From the NCBI GenBank assembly GCA_011524845.1, contig WTJL01000019.1:1-9206 (forward strand): a stretch of DNA of 9,206 bases. The letters run 5' to 3'. The notes beneath the pieces are model-generated. The model did not search any database, was not told the origin of the DNA, and saw nothing but the letters and a program-made list of their open reading frames with translations. The translations under genes were made by a program, and so were the position numbers. Source of the stretch: Flavobacteriales bacterium. GTDB lineage: Bacteria > Bacteroidota > Bacteroidia > Flavobacteriales_D > Sanyastnellaceae. Shown piece by piece: positions 1 to 6,520 of this stretch. Positions within the stretch are counted from its first letter, which is position 1; every line of letters starts with the position of its first letter.

Positions 1-835
1 TGACGTTGTTGGGGTAGGCGTAGGCCCAAACCCAGTCCGGGGCCCACGACAACCAGCCCGGCTTGGGGAACGGGTTGGGGATGCCCCAGTCGCCGTCGCC
101 GCTGATTTGACATCCCATTCGGCCGATGCCGTACGCCAACAGCAAACCGGGTGCGGTGGCGTCGGCCAACCGCAAGAAATTCATCTTGTTTTTCCGTGCA
201 AAAGCATACACGGCCAATCCGCCCACGATGAGGCCGCCATAGATGGTCAAACCGCCCAAAAAGGCGTTCAGGCTGGGCTGCTTCAGGAACGCCACAAATT
301 CGTCGGGGTACTCGAGGAGGTGAAAGAGCTTGGCGCCCGCGATGCCGCCGATGGCTGCAGCAGCGGTGACACCACCGACAAGGTCTTCAGGGCGAATGAC
401 GTGTTCAACGGTCTTCGGCTGCGGCAGCCGGTCGCGTTGCACTTCCCAATACCGCCACGCCGTGAGTCCGATGGCCGCCAACACGCCCCACACCACGTTG
501 CCTTCGGTGCTGAACAAATGGGCTTGTGGGAGGCCGCTGCCTTGGAAGAGGTCGCCGGCATTGACAACGAGGTACAGCACCTTCCATCCAAGCACAAATC
601 CCATCAAGGCTTGCAACGCCAAGTCGAGCGGGTGGGGCGGTTGGCCCACAGTGAGGGAGGTGGTTTGGGATTCAAAATGCCCCAACGATGCCAAGCGCTT
701 GAGTTCCCCTTTGAGCAAGGCGTGGGCCACAAGGAACGCCAAGGCCACAAAGAAGCCAAAGCTGTTGATCAACTTGAGCGCGGGAAGGTCCCAACCGAGC
801 AAGTCGAGGAAGGCGAAATACAAGTTGGGGTACAT
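1..835 (-). CDS. lgt: Prolipoprotein diacylglyceryl transferase homologue (Lgt), divergent Bacteroidota type, partial
   Basis: The reading frame is open through the left edge, so only the first 278 residues are visible. The family transfers diacylglycerol from phosphatidylglycerol to the lipobox cysteine of prolipoproteins in the inner membrane. The protein is hydrophobic with several membrane segments (about 24-42, 72-92, 112-128, 152-172, 192-213 and 225-240). The family signature is visible as GGLTIYGGLIVGG (195-207), followed by GRMGCQISGDGDWG (238-251), the counterpart of GRLGNFINGELWG in E. coli Lgt. Arg239 aligns with E. coli Arg143, but the residue aligned with His103 is Tyr199 and that aligned with Asn146 is Cys242. 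From memory such substitutions are common in Bacteroidota members. Residues 45-70 and 95-110 look like extra loops. ATG at 835 is the only plausible start, because an in-frame TAG lies three codons upstream. The gene follows mtaB after 18 bases and is probably cotranscribed. Family assignment is firm; enzymatic equivalence to E. coli Lgt is inferred. Confidence 0.88.
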   Translation of the reverse strand, partial: MYPNLYFAFLDLLGWDLPALKLINSFGFFVALAFLVAHALLKGELKRLASLGHFESQTTSLTVGQPPHPLDLALQALMGFVLGWKVLYLVVNAGDLFQGSGLPQAHLFSTEGNVVWGVLAAIGLTAWRYWEVQRDRLPQPKTVEHVIRPEDLVGGVTAAAAIGGIAGAKLFHLLEYPDEFVAFLKQPSLNAFLGGLTIYGGLIVGGLAVYAFARKNKMNFLRLADATAPGLLLAYGIGRMGCQISGDGDWGIPNPFPKPGWLSWAPDWVWAYAYPNNV

Positions 836-853
836 GTGGCGAAGCTACGTCAG

Positions 854-2152
854 TCAGACCAACGTTCCGTGCACCCAGCCGAGGGGGTCAATGCGGTCCA
901 ATTTGACCGTCAGGATGTCGTTTCCTTTCACGGAGTTGGCAGGAGCAGCCACGCGGATGTAGTTGGGCGAGTAGCCCATTCTCAAGCCGTCTTCTTCGGC
1001 CTCCTCGAACAACACGTCCATTTCCTGGCCAAGGAAAGATTCGTAGTGGGCGCGTTGCGCTTTGAGGCTCAAATTCCGCAGGGTTTTGTTGCGTTCCTTC
1101 CGCTCAGGAACCGGCACGACCTCGTCGATGCGAAGGGCGGTGGTGTTGGGTCGTTCACTGTAGGTGAAAACGTGCAAGTAGCTGATTTCAAGAGATTTGA
1201 TGAAATCAACAGACGACAAAAACTTGGCGTTGGATTCTCCTGGAAATCCGACAATCACATCCACTCCGATGCTCGCATGGGGCATCTTCTCTCGGATGCG
1301 CTGGATGCGAGACGCGTACAAGTCGGTGCGGTAACGTCTGCGCATGGCAGACAAAACGTCGTCGTTGCCAGATTGCAAGGGGATGTGAAAATGGGGCTGG
1401 AACTTCTTGGACTCTGCCACAAAATCGATGAGCTCGTCGGTCAAAAGGTTGGGCTCAATGGAGGAGATGCGAAAGCGCTCCACGCCGTCCAGCACGTCCA
1501 AGGCGCGAACCAAGTCGAGCAACGTTTCCCCATGGGCCGTTCCGAAGTCGCCAATGTTGACGCCGGTCAGCACGATTTCCTTGGCGCCTGCGTCGATGGC
1601 TTTCTGGGCTTCTGCCACGGTTTGGGCCACGGTGGCGCTGCGGGACCGCCCTCTGGCGAGCGGAATGGTGCAAAATGCGCAGAAGTAATTGCAGCCGTCT
1701 TGCACTTTCAAGAACGTGCGGGTGCGGTCTCCGCTGGAGAAGCCCGGCACAAAGGCGCGCACCTCCTTGATCTCGCCGGCGATGGCACGGGCTTCTTCCG
1801 TTTTCTGTGCGCCTTCGAGGTGGGCGGCCAGATTGAACTTCTCGCCGGCGCCCAAGACGAGGTCGACCCCTTCGATTTGGGCAATTTCCGCAGGCTTGAG
1901 TTGGGCGTAGCAGCCCACCACGACCACGAAGGCTTCCGGGTTGCTTTGCATCGCACGCCGCACCGCATTCCGGCATTTGGCATCCGCATGGTCTGTCACG
2001 CTGCACGTGTTGATGACCACAACGTCGGGCGCGTCGTCCAAGTGCACGCGGGCATACCCCGCATCGGCCAACTGGCGGGCGAGGGTGGAGGTTTCGCTGA
2101 AGTTCAGCTTGCAACCAAGGGTGTGAAATGCTGCTTTGAGGCCGGATGCCAT
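854..2152 (-). CDS. mtaB: tRNA (N6-threonylcarbamoyladenosine(37)-C2)-methylthiotransferase MtaB
   Basis: A 432-residue radical SAM enzyme that adds a methylthio group to t6A37 of tRNAs decoding ANN codons, giving ms2t6A. The N-terminal UPF0004 domain (about 5-105) has the three cluster cysteines Cys14 (TLGCKLN), Cys50 (INTCSV) and Cys81 (VGCYAQ). The radical SAM domain (about 142-370) has the CxxxCxxC triad at Cys154, Cys158 and Cys161 (QDGCNYFCAFC), followed by LTGVNIG (195-201), ISSIEPN (229-235) and HIPLQSG (256-262). A C-terminal TRAM-like tail occupies about 370-432. TLGCKLN, rather than the TxGCQMN typical of MiaB, plus overall length favours MtaB over MiaB or RimO. The frame stays open 71 codons further upstream, but ATG at 2152 places the conserved N-terminus correctly and lies directly behind a promoter-like box; the upstream residues resemble no family member. 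It is first in an apparent mtaB-lgt operon. Confidence 0.95.
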   Translation of the reverse strand: MASGLKAAFHTLGCKLNFSETSTLARQLADAGYARVHLDDAPDVVVINTCSVTDHADAKCRNAVRRAMQSNPEAFVVVVGCYAQLKPAEIAQIEGVDLVLGAGEKFNLAAHLEGAQKTEEARAIAGEIKEVRAFVPGFSSGDRTRTFLKVQDGCNYFCAFCTIPLARGRSRSATVAQTVAEAQKAIDAGAKEIVLTGVNIGDFGTAHGETLLDLVRALDVLDGVERFRISSIEPNLLTDELIDFVAESKKFQPHFHIPLQSGNDDVLSAMRRRYRTDLYASRIQRIREKMPHASIGVDVIVGFPGESNAKFLSSVDFIKSLEISYLHVFTYSERPNTTALRIDEVVPVPERKERNKTLRNLSLKAQRAHYESFLGQEMDVLFEEAEEDGLRMGYSPNYIRVAAPANSVKGNDILTVKLDRIDPLGWVHGTLV

Positions 2153-2157
2153 GGCTG

Positions 2158-2185
2158 CAAAGGTACGTTTCACCAACACATGCAA
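2158..2185 (-). promoter_or_regulatory. Bacteroidota-type promoter for mtaB, box almost on the start codon
   Basis: On the minus strand TTG (2185-2183) is followed by 17 bases and then TACCTTTG (2165-2158). This matches the Bacteroidota primary sigma factor pattern of TTG or TTTG near -33 and TAnnTTTG near -7. Only five bases (CAGCC) separate the box from the ATG at 2152. Transcription would therefore begin at or very near the start codon, implying a leaderless or nearly leaderless mRNA. The box match is exact; the start site itself is inferred. Confidence 0.65.
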
Positions 2186-2186
2186 C

Positions 2187-2214
2187 TTCCCACACGTATG
2201 CTGTGTTACCTTGC
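2187..2214 (+). promoter_or_regulatory. Weak candidate promoter for the 939-residue secreted protein
   Basis: TTC (2187-2189), a 17-base spacer and TACCTTGC (2207-2214) resemble the Bacteroidota -33/-7 pattern, but the second box departs from TAnnTTTG at its last two positions. Its -33-like element lies one base from that of the mtaB promoter on the other strand. If used, it would start transcription around 2219-2221, close to the 5' side of the hairpin at 2219-2236, giving a leader of about 40 bases. This is a motif match only, with low certainty. Confidence 0.35.
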
Positions 2215-2218
2215 AGAG

Positions 2219-2236
2219 CCTCAAGTGTCCTTGAGG
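2219..2236 (+). promoter_or_regulatory. Short perfect hairpin in the leader or intergenic region
   Basis: CCTCAAG (2219-2225), loop TGTC and CTTGAGG (2230-2236) form a perfect 7-bp inverted repeat, 22 bases before the ATG at 2259. No T-run follows, so it is not an intrinsic terminator. It could be a 5' mRNA-stabilising stem-loop or a dyad-symmetric operator; the sequence does not say which. Confidence 0.5.
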
Positions 2237-2258
2237 ACCAAACCAAGAACCTGAAACC

Positions 2259-5078
2259 ATGAAAGCATTGTCTCGCACGGGATTGTGGACCCTCGCGCTC
2301 GCCACGATGGGCAGCGCAGTCCAAGCCCAAACGTTCACCAATTCCAACAGCCTTCTGCCCGACACCTACAACAGCGGCGGTTGCGTCGGCTTTGCCGATT
2401 TGGACGGCGACGGATACGACGACTTGATTGTGCTCGATCAGAGCAACACCCTCCATACGCTCTACCAAACGCCAGAAGGAACGTTCGTGGATTACAACCT
2501 CGGCCAGGTCAGCAACGCCAGCCAGTGGGGCATGTGCGTGGCGGATTTCGACAACGACGGCCACAAGGACGTGTTTTCAGGAGGGTCGTACGACGGCGTA
2601 TTTGTCCAAAAAATCACCGCACCGGGCGTGCATACGAGCATGGATTTGGCCAACGGAAGCATGTTCATGCAAGCGTGCAACTGGGTGGACATCGACAACG
2701 ACGGTGTGCTCGACGTGTTTGGATGCCACGACGATGCGCTGAGCCGCATGTGGAAGGGCAGCGAAGATGGGTCTTTGGTCCCTGCGCCTGAATTCATCGA
2801 TTTGACGGATTACGACTTGCAGGATTACCCCGGCAACGACCACAGTGGCAACTACGGCACCGTGTGGACGGACTTTGACAGCGATGGCGACATCGACTTG
2901 TTCATCGCCAAGTGCCGTCAGTTTGTCAACGACCCCAACGATCCCCGCCGCATCAACCAGCTTTGGGTGAACGACGGCAATGGAGGGTGGACAGAGGAAG
3001 CGCTTGAGCGTGGCCTCGTGTTGTACGAGCAGAGCTGGACCACTGACTTTGCAGACATCGACAACGATGGTGACTTCGACTGTTTGGCCACCAACCACAG
3101 CTCGACCATCAAGCTCCTCGAAAACGATGGCACGGGATACTTCACCGACATCACTGCCGGCAGCGGCTTGGAAGTGAGCGGATTCTTCTTGCAGGCCAAG
3201 ATGGACGACTTTGACAACGACGGGTTCGTGGACTTGATTTACACCGGCGGCGCGGACGGGTTCTTCCGCAACAACGGAGACCACACGTTCACCGAAGTGA
3301 CCAACGTGTTCCCCAACAACGACACCATGCACAGCTTCGCCTCTGGCGACGTGAACCGCGACGGTCAGTTGGACGTGTACGCCAGCTACGGCAACGGCTA
3401 CGTGTCTCCAGACAACGGCAACCCTGACGTGTTGTGGGTGAACGACGGCAATGACAACAACTGGGTGGCGTTTGACTTGGAGGGCTTCCAAAGCAACGTG
3501 GACGCAGTGGGCGCCAAGGTTGAATTGACAGGCGACTTCGGCACGATGGTGCGCGAAGTGCGTGGCGGAGAGAGCTACGGCATCACCTGCACGTTCATGT
3601 GCCGGTTTGGCCTTGGAACACATGAAAGCGTGACGCAGGCAGTGGTGAAGTGGCCCAGCGGCATGGAGACGGTCATCGACAACCCCGCAATCAATCAATA
3701 CCACAACGTGCTGGAGGTGCCTTGCACGGTGGACGTGACAGCGACAGCGAGCGCCGAGGCCTTTTGTCCTGGTGAAAGCGTGACCCTCACAGCGCCAGCA
3801 GGATTTGACACCTACGAGTGGAGCAACGGCGCCACCACGGCCACGACCGAGGTTTCATCCACGGGGGCTTACTCCGTGTTGGTGTACGACAGCGAAGGGT
3901 GCGCAGGGTTCTCCAACTTGTTGACCGTGACGGAAATCATGGGCAACGCCCCGACCATCGCCGTGGACGGCGACACCAACCTGTGCGACGGGTCCACGTT
4001 GACCTTGACGGCATCCAACGCCGACAACTACACGTGGTCTACAGGCGAAGAATCTCAAAGCATCGAAGTGACCACGTCTGGAGCCTTTGCGGTGTACAGC
4101 GTGGACATTTGTGGCAACGCCGGCACGTCGGACACGCTGTTTGTGGAGGTGTACGACGCCCCCTTGAGCAACCCTGAAGTCAGCGACGACATTGCGTTGG
4201 AAGCGCCTGCCACAGTGGACTTGACCGCCACGGGCGAAAACATCCGCTGGTACGATTGGTCGACAGGCGGCAACCTGCTCGCAGAGGGCAATGCTTACTC
4301 TCCTCAGGTGGACGTGACCACCACCTTCTGGGCTGAGGACGTCCGCATCACCCAGGGCAACCCTGAGTTGGGCGGCGAGTTGGAAAACCAAAACGGCGGA
4401 GCCTACCACACCAACAGCGCGCGGTGGTTGGAGTTTGACGTGTTCGAAGAGACGCGTTTGAACAGCGTGACCTTGTTCGCCAATGGCACCTACCAGCGAA
4501 GCTTTGAACTGATCGACGAGTTTGGCATCGTGTTGGAGTCGACCACTGCGATGGTGGAGGACGGAGAGTATGTGTTGACTTTGGACTGGGACATTGCCCC
4601 AGGAACCAACTACGGCTTGCGCTGCACCACCGACGATCCACAACTGTGGCGTGAAGGCACGGATTCAGACTTGAACTACCCTTACCCCGTGGGAGATTTG
4701 TTGACCATCACCAACAGCACCGCAGGGCCAAGCCTGGACTACTACTACTTCTTCTACGCTTGGGTGGCTGAGCCCAAGCCGGTAGAATGTGTGTCCGACC
4801 GCGTTGGGGTCACCGTGACGGTGGCCGGCACGGTGGGACTCGATGAAGCAGGTGCTTCGGATTGGTCCATCATGCCCAACCCCGCGGTGCGCGGTGCCGA
4901 GTTGCAGATGCCCGGCGTCGCATTGGGAACCCAGCTTCAAGTGGTCGACGCCCAAGGACGTACGGTCCACAACGGCACATGGGAGGGAAGCCTCACCATG
5001 GACTGGCCGGCGGGATGGTACGCCGTGCGCGTGGCCACAGACCGAGGCTTGGAGCACAAGGCCCTCGTGATTGAATGA
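2259..5078 (+). CDS. Secreted CRTAC1-like FG-GAP/VCBS repeat protein with ASPIC/UnbV and Ig-like domains and T9SS type A sorting tail
   Basis: 939 residues. A signal peptide (1-23, cleavage likely after VQA) supports this start. Seven calcium-binding loops of the FG-GAP/VCBS type follow, near residues 47, 96, 144, 205, 266, 317 and 364 (for example DLDGDGYDD and DFDNDGFVD), suggesting a seven-bladed beta-propeller. An ASPIC/UnbV-like domain spans about 415-487 (VGAKVEL, then WPSGMETVID). Two Ig-like modules with cysteine pairs (about 490-558, Cys503/Cys547; about 563-632, Cys576/Cys618) contain Y-x-W-S-(N/T)-G motifs. A cysteine-free Ig-like module (about 638-697) and a beta-sandwich region (about 698-840) ending in a tyrosine-rich strand follow. 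The C-terminus (about 858-939) has MPNP, VVDAQGR, PAGWY and a final KALVIE, typical of T9SS type A sorting domains. It should be exported by Sec, then delivered to the cell surface or medium by T9SS. The ligand or substrate is unknown; no catalytic motif was found. A terminator follows. Confidence 0.9.
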   Translation: MKALSRTGLWTLALATMGSAVQAQTFTNSNSLLPDTYNSGGCVGFADLDGDGYDDLIVLDQSNTLHTLYQTPEGTFVDYNLGQVSNASQWGMCVADFDNDGHKDVFSGGSYDGVFVQKITAPGVHTSMDLANGSMFMQACNWVDIDNDGVLDVFGCHDDALSRMWKGSEDGSLVPAPEFIDLTDYDLQDYPGNDHSGNYGTVWTDFDSDGDIDLFIAKCRQFVNDPNDPRRINQLWVNDGNGGWTEEALERGLVLYEQSWTTDFADIDNDGDFDCLATNHSSTIKLLENDGTGYFTDITAGSGLEVSGFFLQAKMDDFDNDGFVDLIYTGGADGFFRNNGDHTFTEVTNVFPNNDTMHSFASGDVNRDGQLDVYASYGNGYVSPDNGNPDVLWVNDGNDNNWVAFDLEGFQSNVDAVGAKVELTGDFGTMVREVRGGESYGITCTFMCRFGLGTHESVTQAVVKWPSGMETVIDNPAINQYHNVLEVPCTVDVTATASAEAFCPGESVTLTAPAGFDTYEWSNGATTATTEVSSTGAYSVLVYDSEGCAGFSNLLTVTEIMGNAPTIAVDGDTNLCDGSTLTLTASNADNYTWSTGEESQSIEVTTSGAFAVYSVDICGNAGTSDTLFVEVYDAPLSNPEVSDDIALEAPATVDLTATGENIRWYDWSTGGNLLAEGNAYSPQVDVTTTFWAEDVRITQGNPELGGELENQNGGAYHTNSARWLEFDVFEETRLNSVTLFANGTYQRSFELIDEFGIVLESTTAMVEDGEYVLTLDWDIAPGTNYGLRCTTDDPQLWREGTDSDLNYPYPVGDLLTITNSTAGPSLDYYYFFYAWVAEPKPVECVSDRVGVTVTVAGTVGLDEAGASDWSIMPNPAVRGAELQMPGVALGTQLQVVDAQGRTVHNGTWEGSLTMDWPAGWYAVRVATDRGLEHKALVIE

Positions 5079-5105
5079 GGCCTTCTCCATTTTGAACGAT
5101 GAAAC

Positions 5106-5137
5106 AAGGCGGGACCGAGAGGTCCCGCCTTATTTTT
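5106..5137 (+). terminator. Strong intrinsic terminator after the secreted-protein gene
   Basis: AAGGCGGGACC (5106-5116) and GGTCCCGCCTT (5121-5131) form a perfect 11-bp stem closed by a GAGA loop of the stable GNRA class. ATTTTT follows immediately. It lies 28 bases after the stop codon at 5078 and ends five bases before the ATG of the next plus-strand gene. On the minus strand the stem is followed by GTTTCATCG, a poor T-run, so it acts mainly on the plus strand. Confidence 0.93.
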
Positions 5138-5142
5138 AGGGC

Positions 5143-5910
5143 ATGGGATTGGTCAGTGTGTTGACAAGATGGGTGCCACGTACTGTGCTTCAGCGCGGGG
5201 CGCATGTGGCGTTGCAATCGGTGGCGTGGTCGTATGCAGGGTCCACATTGGAAGATCCCATCGCGGGCAAGTCGTACCGCAAAATGCTCCCGTACGGCCG
5301 GGTGCGAAGCCGACCCAATGCGTTGGCGCCGCACAGCCTCAGCTTGGAGCGTCACCGTGCCATTTGGGCATTCCTCCAGCGGAAGACGTCGTTTTTTGAC
5401 GCGCCTTTGCGCATGCTTCACCTCGCTCCTGAATACTGTTACTTGACACGCTTCAAGAAGCAGGACAACCTCGACTATGTCACGGCGGACTTGGACAGCC
5501 CATGGGCCGACCACCACTTCGACTGCCACGACATTCCCTTTGAGGACAACAGCTTTGACGTGGTCATGGCCAATCACTTGTTGGAGCATGTCGCAGACGA
5601 TCGAAAAGTCTTGCGCGAGTTCCACCGCGTCATGAAGCCTGGTGGATGGGGGGTGTTGCAGGTCCCCATCAACTACAAGGATCCCCAAACAGCCGAAGAC
5701 CCCACCGTGACCGATCCAATGGAACGCGAACGGTTGTACTGGCAACAGGACCACGTGCGGTTGTACGGCCACGAAGACTACCCCAACCGTTTGCGCGAAG
5801 CAGGATTCCACGTGGAAGAGGTGGACATGCTGGATTTGTTGGGGGAAGAGACCTTCACGCGCTACAGCCTTGGAGAAGAGCGCTGGGTCTACTGGGTCCG
5901 CAAGGCCTGA
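5143..5910 (+). CDS. Class I SAM-dependent methyltransferase (Methyltransf_11-like), substrate unknown
   Basis: A 255-residue soluble protein with the Rossmann-fold order of class I methyltransferases. Motif I is RMLHLAPE (90-97), an atypical version lacking the usual GxGxG. The acidic SAM-ribose region is TADLDSP (114-120). Next come DIPFEDNSFDVVMANHLLEH (130-149) and VMKPGGWGVLQVP (163-175). A basic N-terminal segment with SYRKMLPYGRVRSR (44-57) precedes the fold and may bind the substrate. The family includes methyltransferases of small molecules, lipids, sugars and proteins, and nothing here selects among them. ATG at 5143 starts five bases after the preceding terminator. Later in-frame GTG and TTG codons within the first 15 residues are possible alternatives, but starting at the next Met (48) would remove the conserved segment. 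No convincing promoter is visible. It converges on the yigZ-like gene with one base between stop codons. Confidence 0.85.
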   Translation: MGLVSVLTRWVPRTVLQRGAHVALQSVAWSYAGSTLEDPIAGKSYRKMLPYGRVRSRPNALAPHSLSLERHRAIWAFLQRKTSFFDAPLRMLHLAPEYCYLTRFKKQDNLDYVTADLDSPWADHHFDCHDIPFEDNSFDVVMANHLLEHVADDRKVLREFHRVMKPGGWGVLQVPINYKDPQTAEDPTVTDPMERERLYWQQDHVRLYGHEDYPNRLREAGFHVEEVDMLDLLGEETFTRYSLGEERWVYWVRKA

Positions 5911-5911
5911 A

Positions 5912-6511
5912 TCACACGATGTCCAGCTCCGCCACGCGGGTGCCCCTCACGGCCGATGAGAAGTCGTCCACGAGGCTCAATCGAACGTCCACGTCCAAGG
6001 TGCACGTGATTTGGAAGTCGGTGGAAGCCGGTTCGAGCTCCCACCGTTTGATGAGGCCCATGACCACCCCCATGTGTTCGTATGCAAAGGCAATGCGAAG
6101 GCGCTGCGTGCGGATGCGTTCCACGATTCGACCGTGTCTCAAGGCCTCGGCTGCGCCTTCCCGGTAGGCCTCGATGAGGCCGCCTACACCGAGCTTGGTT
6201 CCTCCAAAGTACCGCACCACGGCAAACAACACATGGGTGAGTTCGTTGGCCCGAATGACGCCAAGGATGGGAGGGCCTGCGCTGTTGCTTGGTTCACCGT
6301 CGTCGCTTGACCGGTGCAGGGTGCCGTCGTACCCGAGCATCCATGCGTAGGCCACGTGTCTGGCAGCATGGTGTTGTTTGCGAAGGGCGTCGAGATGTGC
6401 TTTGGCCTCTTCCTCAGAAGCGATGGGGAATCCGTACCCGAAGTGCTTGGATCCCTTGGCTTTGAAGAGGCCTTCGCAAGGGGCGTGCAACGTGCGGTAC
6501 GTGTCCTCCAT
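5912..6511 (-). CDS. yigZ: YigZ/IMPACT (UPF0029) family protein
   Basis: A 199-residue cytoplasmic protein. The N-terminal IMPACT domain carries the signature region DGEPSNSAGPPILGVI (71-86) and VVRYFGGTKLGVGGLIEAY (98-116). A ferredoxin-like C-terminal UPF0029 domain fills about 135-199. Length is typical of bacterial YigZ proteins (about 200 residues). The eukaryotic relative IMPACT regulates GCN2; the bacterial role is unsettled, with proposals around translation or proline-peptide metabolism, so no precise function is claimed. It begins 9 bases after the porT stop codon and is the last gene of the rho-membrane protein-porT-yigZ run. Its stop lies one base from the methyltransferase stop on the other strand, so any terminator for this operon must lie inside the opposing gene. 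None was seen. Confidence 0.92.
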   Translation of the reverse strand: MEDTYRTLHAPCEGLFKAKGSKHFGYGFPIASEEEAKAHLDALRKQHHAARHVAYAWMLGYDGTLHRSSDDGEPSNSAGPPILGVIRANELTHVLFAVVRYFGGTKLGVGGLIEAYREGAAEALRHGRIVERIRTQRLRIAFAYEHMGVVMGLIKRWELEPASTDFQITCTLDVDVRLSLVDDFSSAVRGTRVAELDIV

Positions 6512-6520
6512 GTGGCTGCA

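Noticed and set aside
107..2254. A 715-codon plus-strand open frame running antisense through both lgt and mtaB.
   Set aside because: Both minus-strand genes have intact family signatures. The antisense translation has no recognisable domain and is rich in His, Gln, Val and Gly, as expected from codon-bias shadowing in GC-rich DNA.
2153..2365. An extended mtaB start 71 codons upstream.
   Set aside because: The added residues resemble no family member, overlap the divergent gene's start, and would place the promoter inside the coding region.
2577..3704. A 375-codon minus-strand open frame inside the secreted-protein gene.
   Set aside because: It is the antisense image of the repeated calcium-loop codons, full of Val, His and Ala, with no independent start signal or homology that I can see.
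5131..5138. TATTTTTA as a firm promoter for the methyltransferase.
   Set aside because: No TTG or TTTG lies 17-23 bases upstream, since that stretch is the GC-rich terminator stem, and the final G of the box is missing. It is kept only as a possibility in the findings.
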